Shown here in pieces: positions 63,421-64,000 of a stretch of DNA of 64,000 bases (positions are counted from its first letter, which is position 1; each line of letters begins with the position of its first letter). The notes under the pieces are model-generated. The model was given only the letters and a program-made list of their open reading frames with translations, ran no database searches and had not been told where the DNA came from. Both the position numbers and the translations under genes were made by a program. Source of the stretch: Marinisporobacter balticus (GTDB lineage Bacteria; Bacillota; Clostridia; Peptostreptococcales; Thermotaleaceae); contig NZ_SLWV01000017.1 of NCBI RefSeq assembly GCF_004345705.1, forward strand, positions 12,352-76,351. Reading direction: 5' to 3'.

Positions 63421-64000
63421 TTAAAGTTCTTCTGGATTTGTAATTTCCCCTGTTACTGCTGAAGCTGCTGCTACTGCTGGACTTGATAGATATACTTCTG
63501 ACTCTGGATGACCCATTCTTCCTACAAAGTTACGATTTGTTGTGGCAATAGCACGCTCGCCCTTAGCTAAAATCCCCATGTGTCCTCCAAGACACGGTCC
63601 ACAGGTAGGTGTACTAAATGCGGCTCCTGCATTGATAAATATTTCAACTAATCCTTCTTTTATTGCTTGTAAATAAATTTTTTGCGTTGCTGGGAATATG
63701 ATCGTTCTAACTCCTTTTGCAACTTTTCTTCCTTTTAATATTTCTGCGGCTACTCTTAAATCTTCTATTCTTCCATTTGTACAAGAACCAATCACGACTT
63801 GATCAATCTTTACCTCTCCTACTTGATCAATAGTTCTTGTATTATCTGGTAGGTGTGGAAATGCAACCGTTGGTCTGACCGTATTTAAATCTATTTCATA
63901 AACGCTATCATACTGCGCATCTTCATCTGCTTCATAAATTGTATATTCCTTTTTACTATGTTCTTTTATATAATTGATTGTTTTTTCATCTACAATGAAT
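63421..64000 (-). CDS. leuC: 3-isopropylmalate dehydratase large subunit, C-terminal part (runs off the right edge)
   Basis: Aconitase-family large subunit. The part present covers about 190 residues, with the [4Fe-4S] ligand motif IGSCTNGR and the CGPCLGGHMG pair, then TNRNFVGRMGHPESEVYLSSPAVAAASA. The frame is open without a break to the window edge. Upstream sequence, including any leucine-responsive leader, is outside. Confidence 0.96.
   Translation of the reverse strand, partial: FIVDEKTINYIKEHSKKEYTIYEADEDAQYDSVYEIDLNTVRPTVAFPHLPDNTRTIDQVGEVKIDQVVIGSCTNGRIEDLRVAAEILKGRKVAKGVRTIIFPATQKIYLQAIKEGLVEIFINAGAAFSTPTCGPCLGGHMGILAKGERAIATTNRNFVGRMGHPESEVYLSSPAVAAASAVTGEITNPEEL

Noticed and set aside
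1..64000. CRISPR arrays, insertion sequences and prophage
   Set aside because: No regularly spaced repeats, transposase, integrase or phage structural genes were seen on either strand.

Overview
The window is AT-rich, tightly packed DNA of a strictly anaerobic, low-GC Firmicute of the class Clostridia. The evidence is an electron-bifurcating [FeFe] hydrogenase, a large-type Gram-positive SRP RNA, selenium-trafficking genes, corrinoid methyltransferases, 2-hydroxyacyl-CoA-dehydratase-type radical reductases, AGGAGG-type ribosome binding sites and frequent TTG/GTG starts. I cannot name the species. There are no phage genes, insertion sequences or CRISPR arrays.

Layout. 1-1155 (-): start of dnaX, SRP RNA, tRNA-Ser(GGA). 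1328-3329 (-): RidA-family protein and UbiB/ABC1-family protein. 3534-8004 (+): hndABCD hydrogenase operon. 8025-14582 (-): RND efflux pump, its adaptor, and a two-component system in one operon. 14823-24264 (-): an eleven-gene Mrp/Mbh-type cation antiporter operon with four large NuoL/M/N-like subunits. 24521-30003: sigma-54 activator, a degenerate HD-GYP protein and a Cache sensor kinase. 30245-33665: ogt, two decayed loci (a recD2 remnant and a DUF969/DUF979 deletion chimera), pcp, a Crp/Fnr regulator and a deoxyinosine glycosylase. 33936-38374: glutamine module (glsA and an AGCS symporter), hisD, tRNA-Lys(CTT). 38415-43815 (-): SulP transporter and pstSCAB. 43989-46876: selenium cluster (cysteine desulfurase-like protein, YedE, YedF-like, DUF3343).

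46967-56460 is a one-carbon/corrinoid locus: a double-cubane-cluster-type reductase, three UroD-superfamily methyltransferases, a corrinoid protein, a NitT/TauT-type ABC importer and a YibE/F membrane protein. It probably imports and demethylates an unidentified substrate. 56554-61559 holds a decayed copy of lapA, lepB, a queuosine-precursor operon and the intact lapA. The window ends with leuB, leuD and the 3' part of leuC.

The strongest candidate for an undescribed system is the queuosine operon (57425-61138, minus strand). A sigma-A promoter and a preQ1-I-like riboswitch with terminator lead into five tightly coupled genes: an HgdB-like Fe-S protein, its HgdC-like ATPase activator, then queD, queE and queC. 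The operon has no queF (preQ0 reductase). An ATP-driven low-potential reductase under preQ1 control suggests an unrecognised reduction step in deazaguanine metabolism. Regulation and linkage are read from the sequence; the reaction is inference.

Several starts were moved from the longest reading frame to the codon with a proper Shine-Dalgarno site, including TTG and GTG starts. These choices are stated in the entries.
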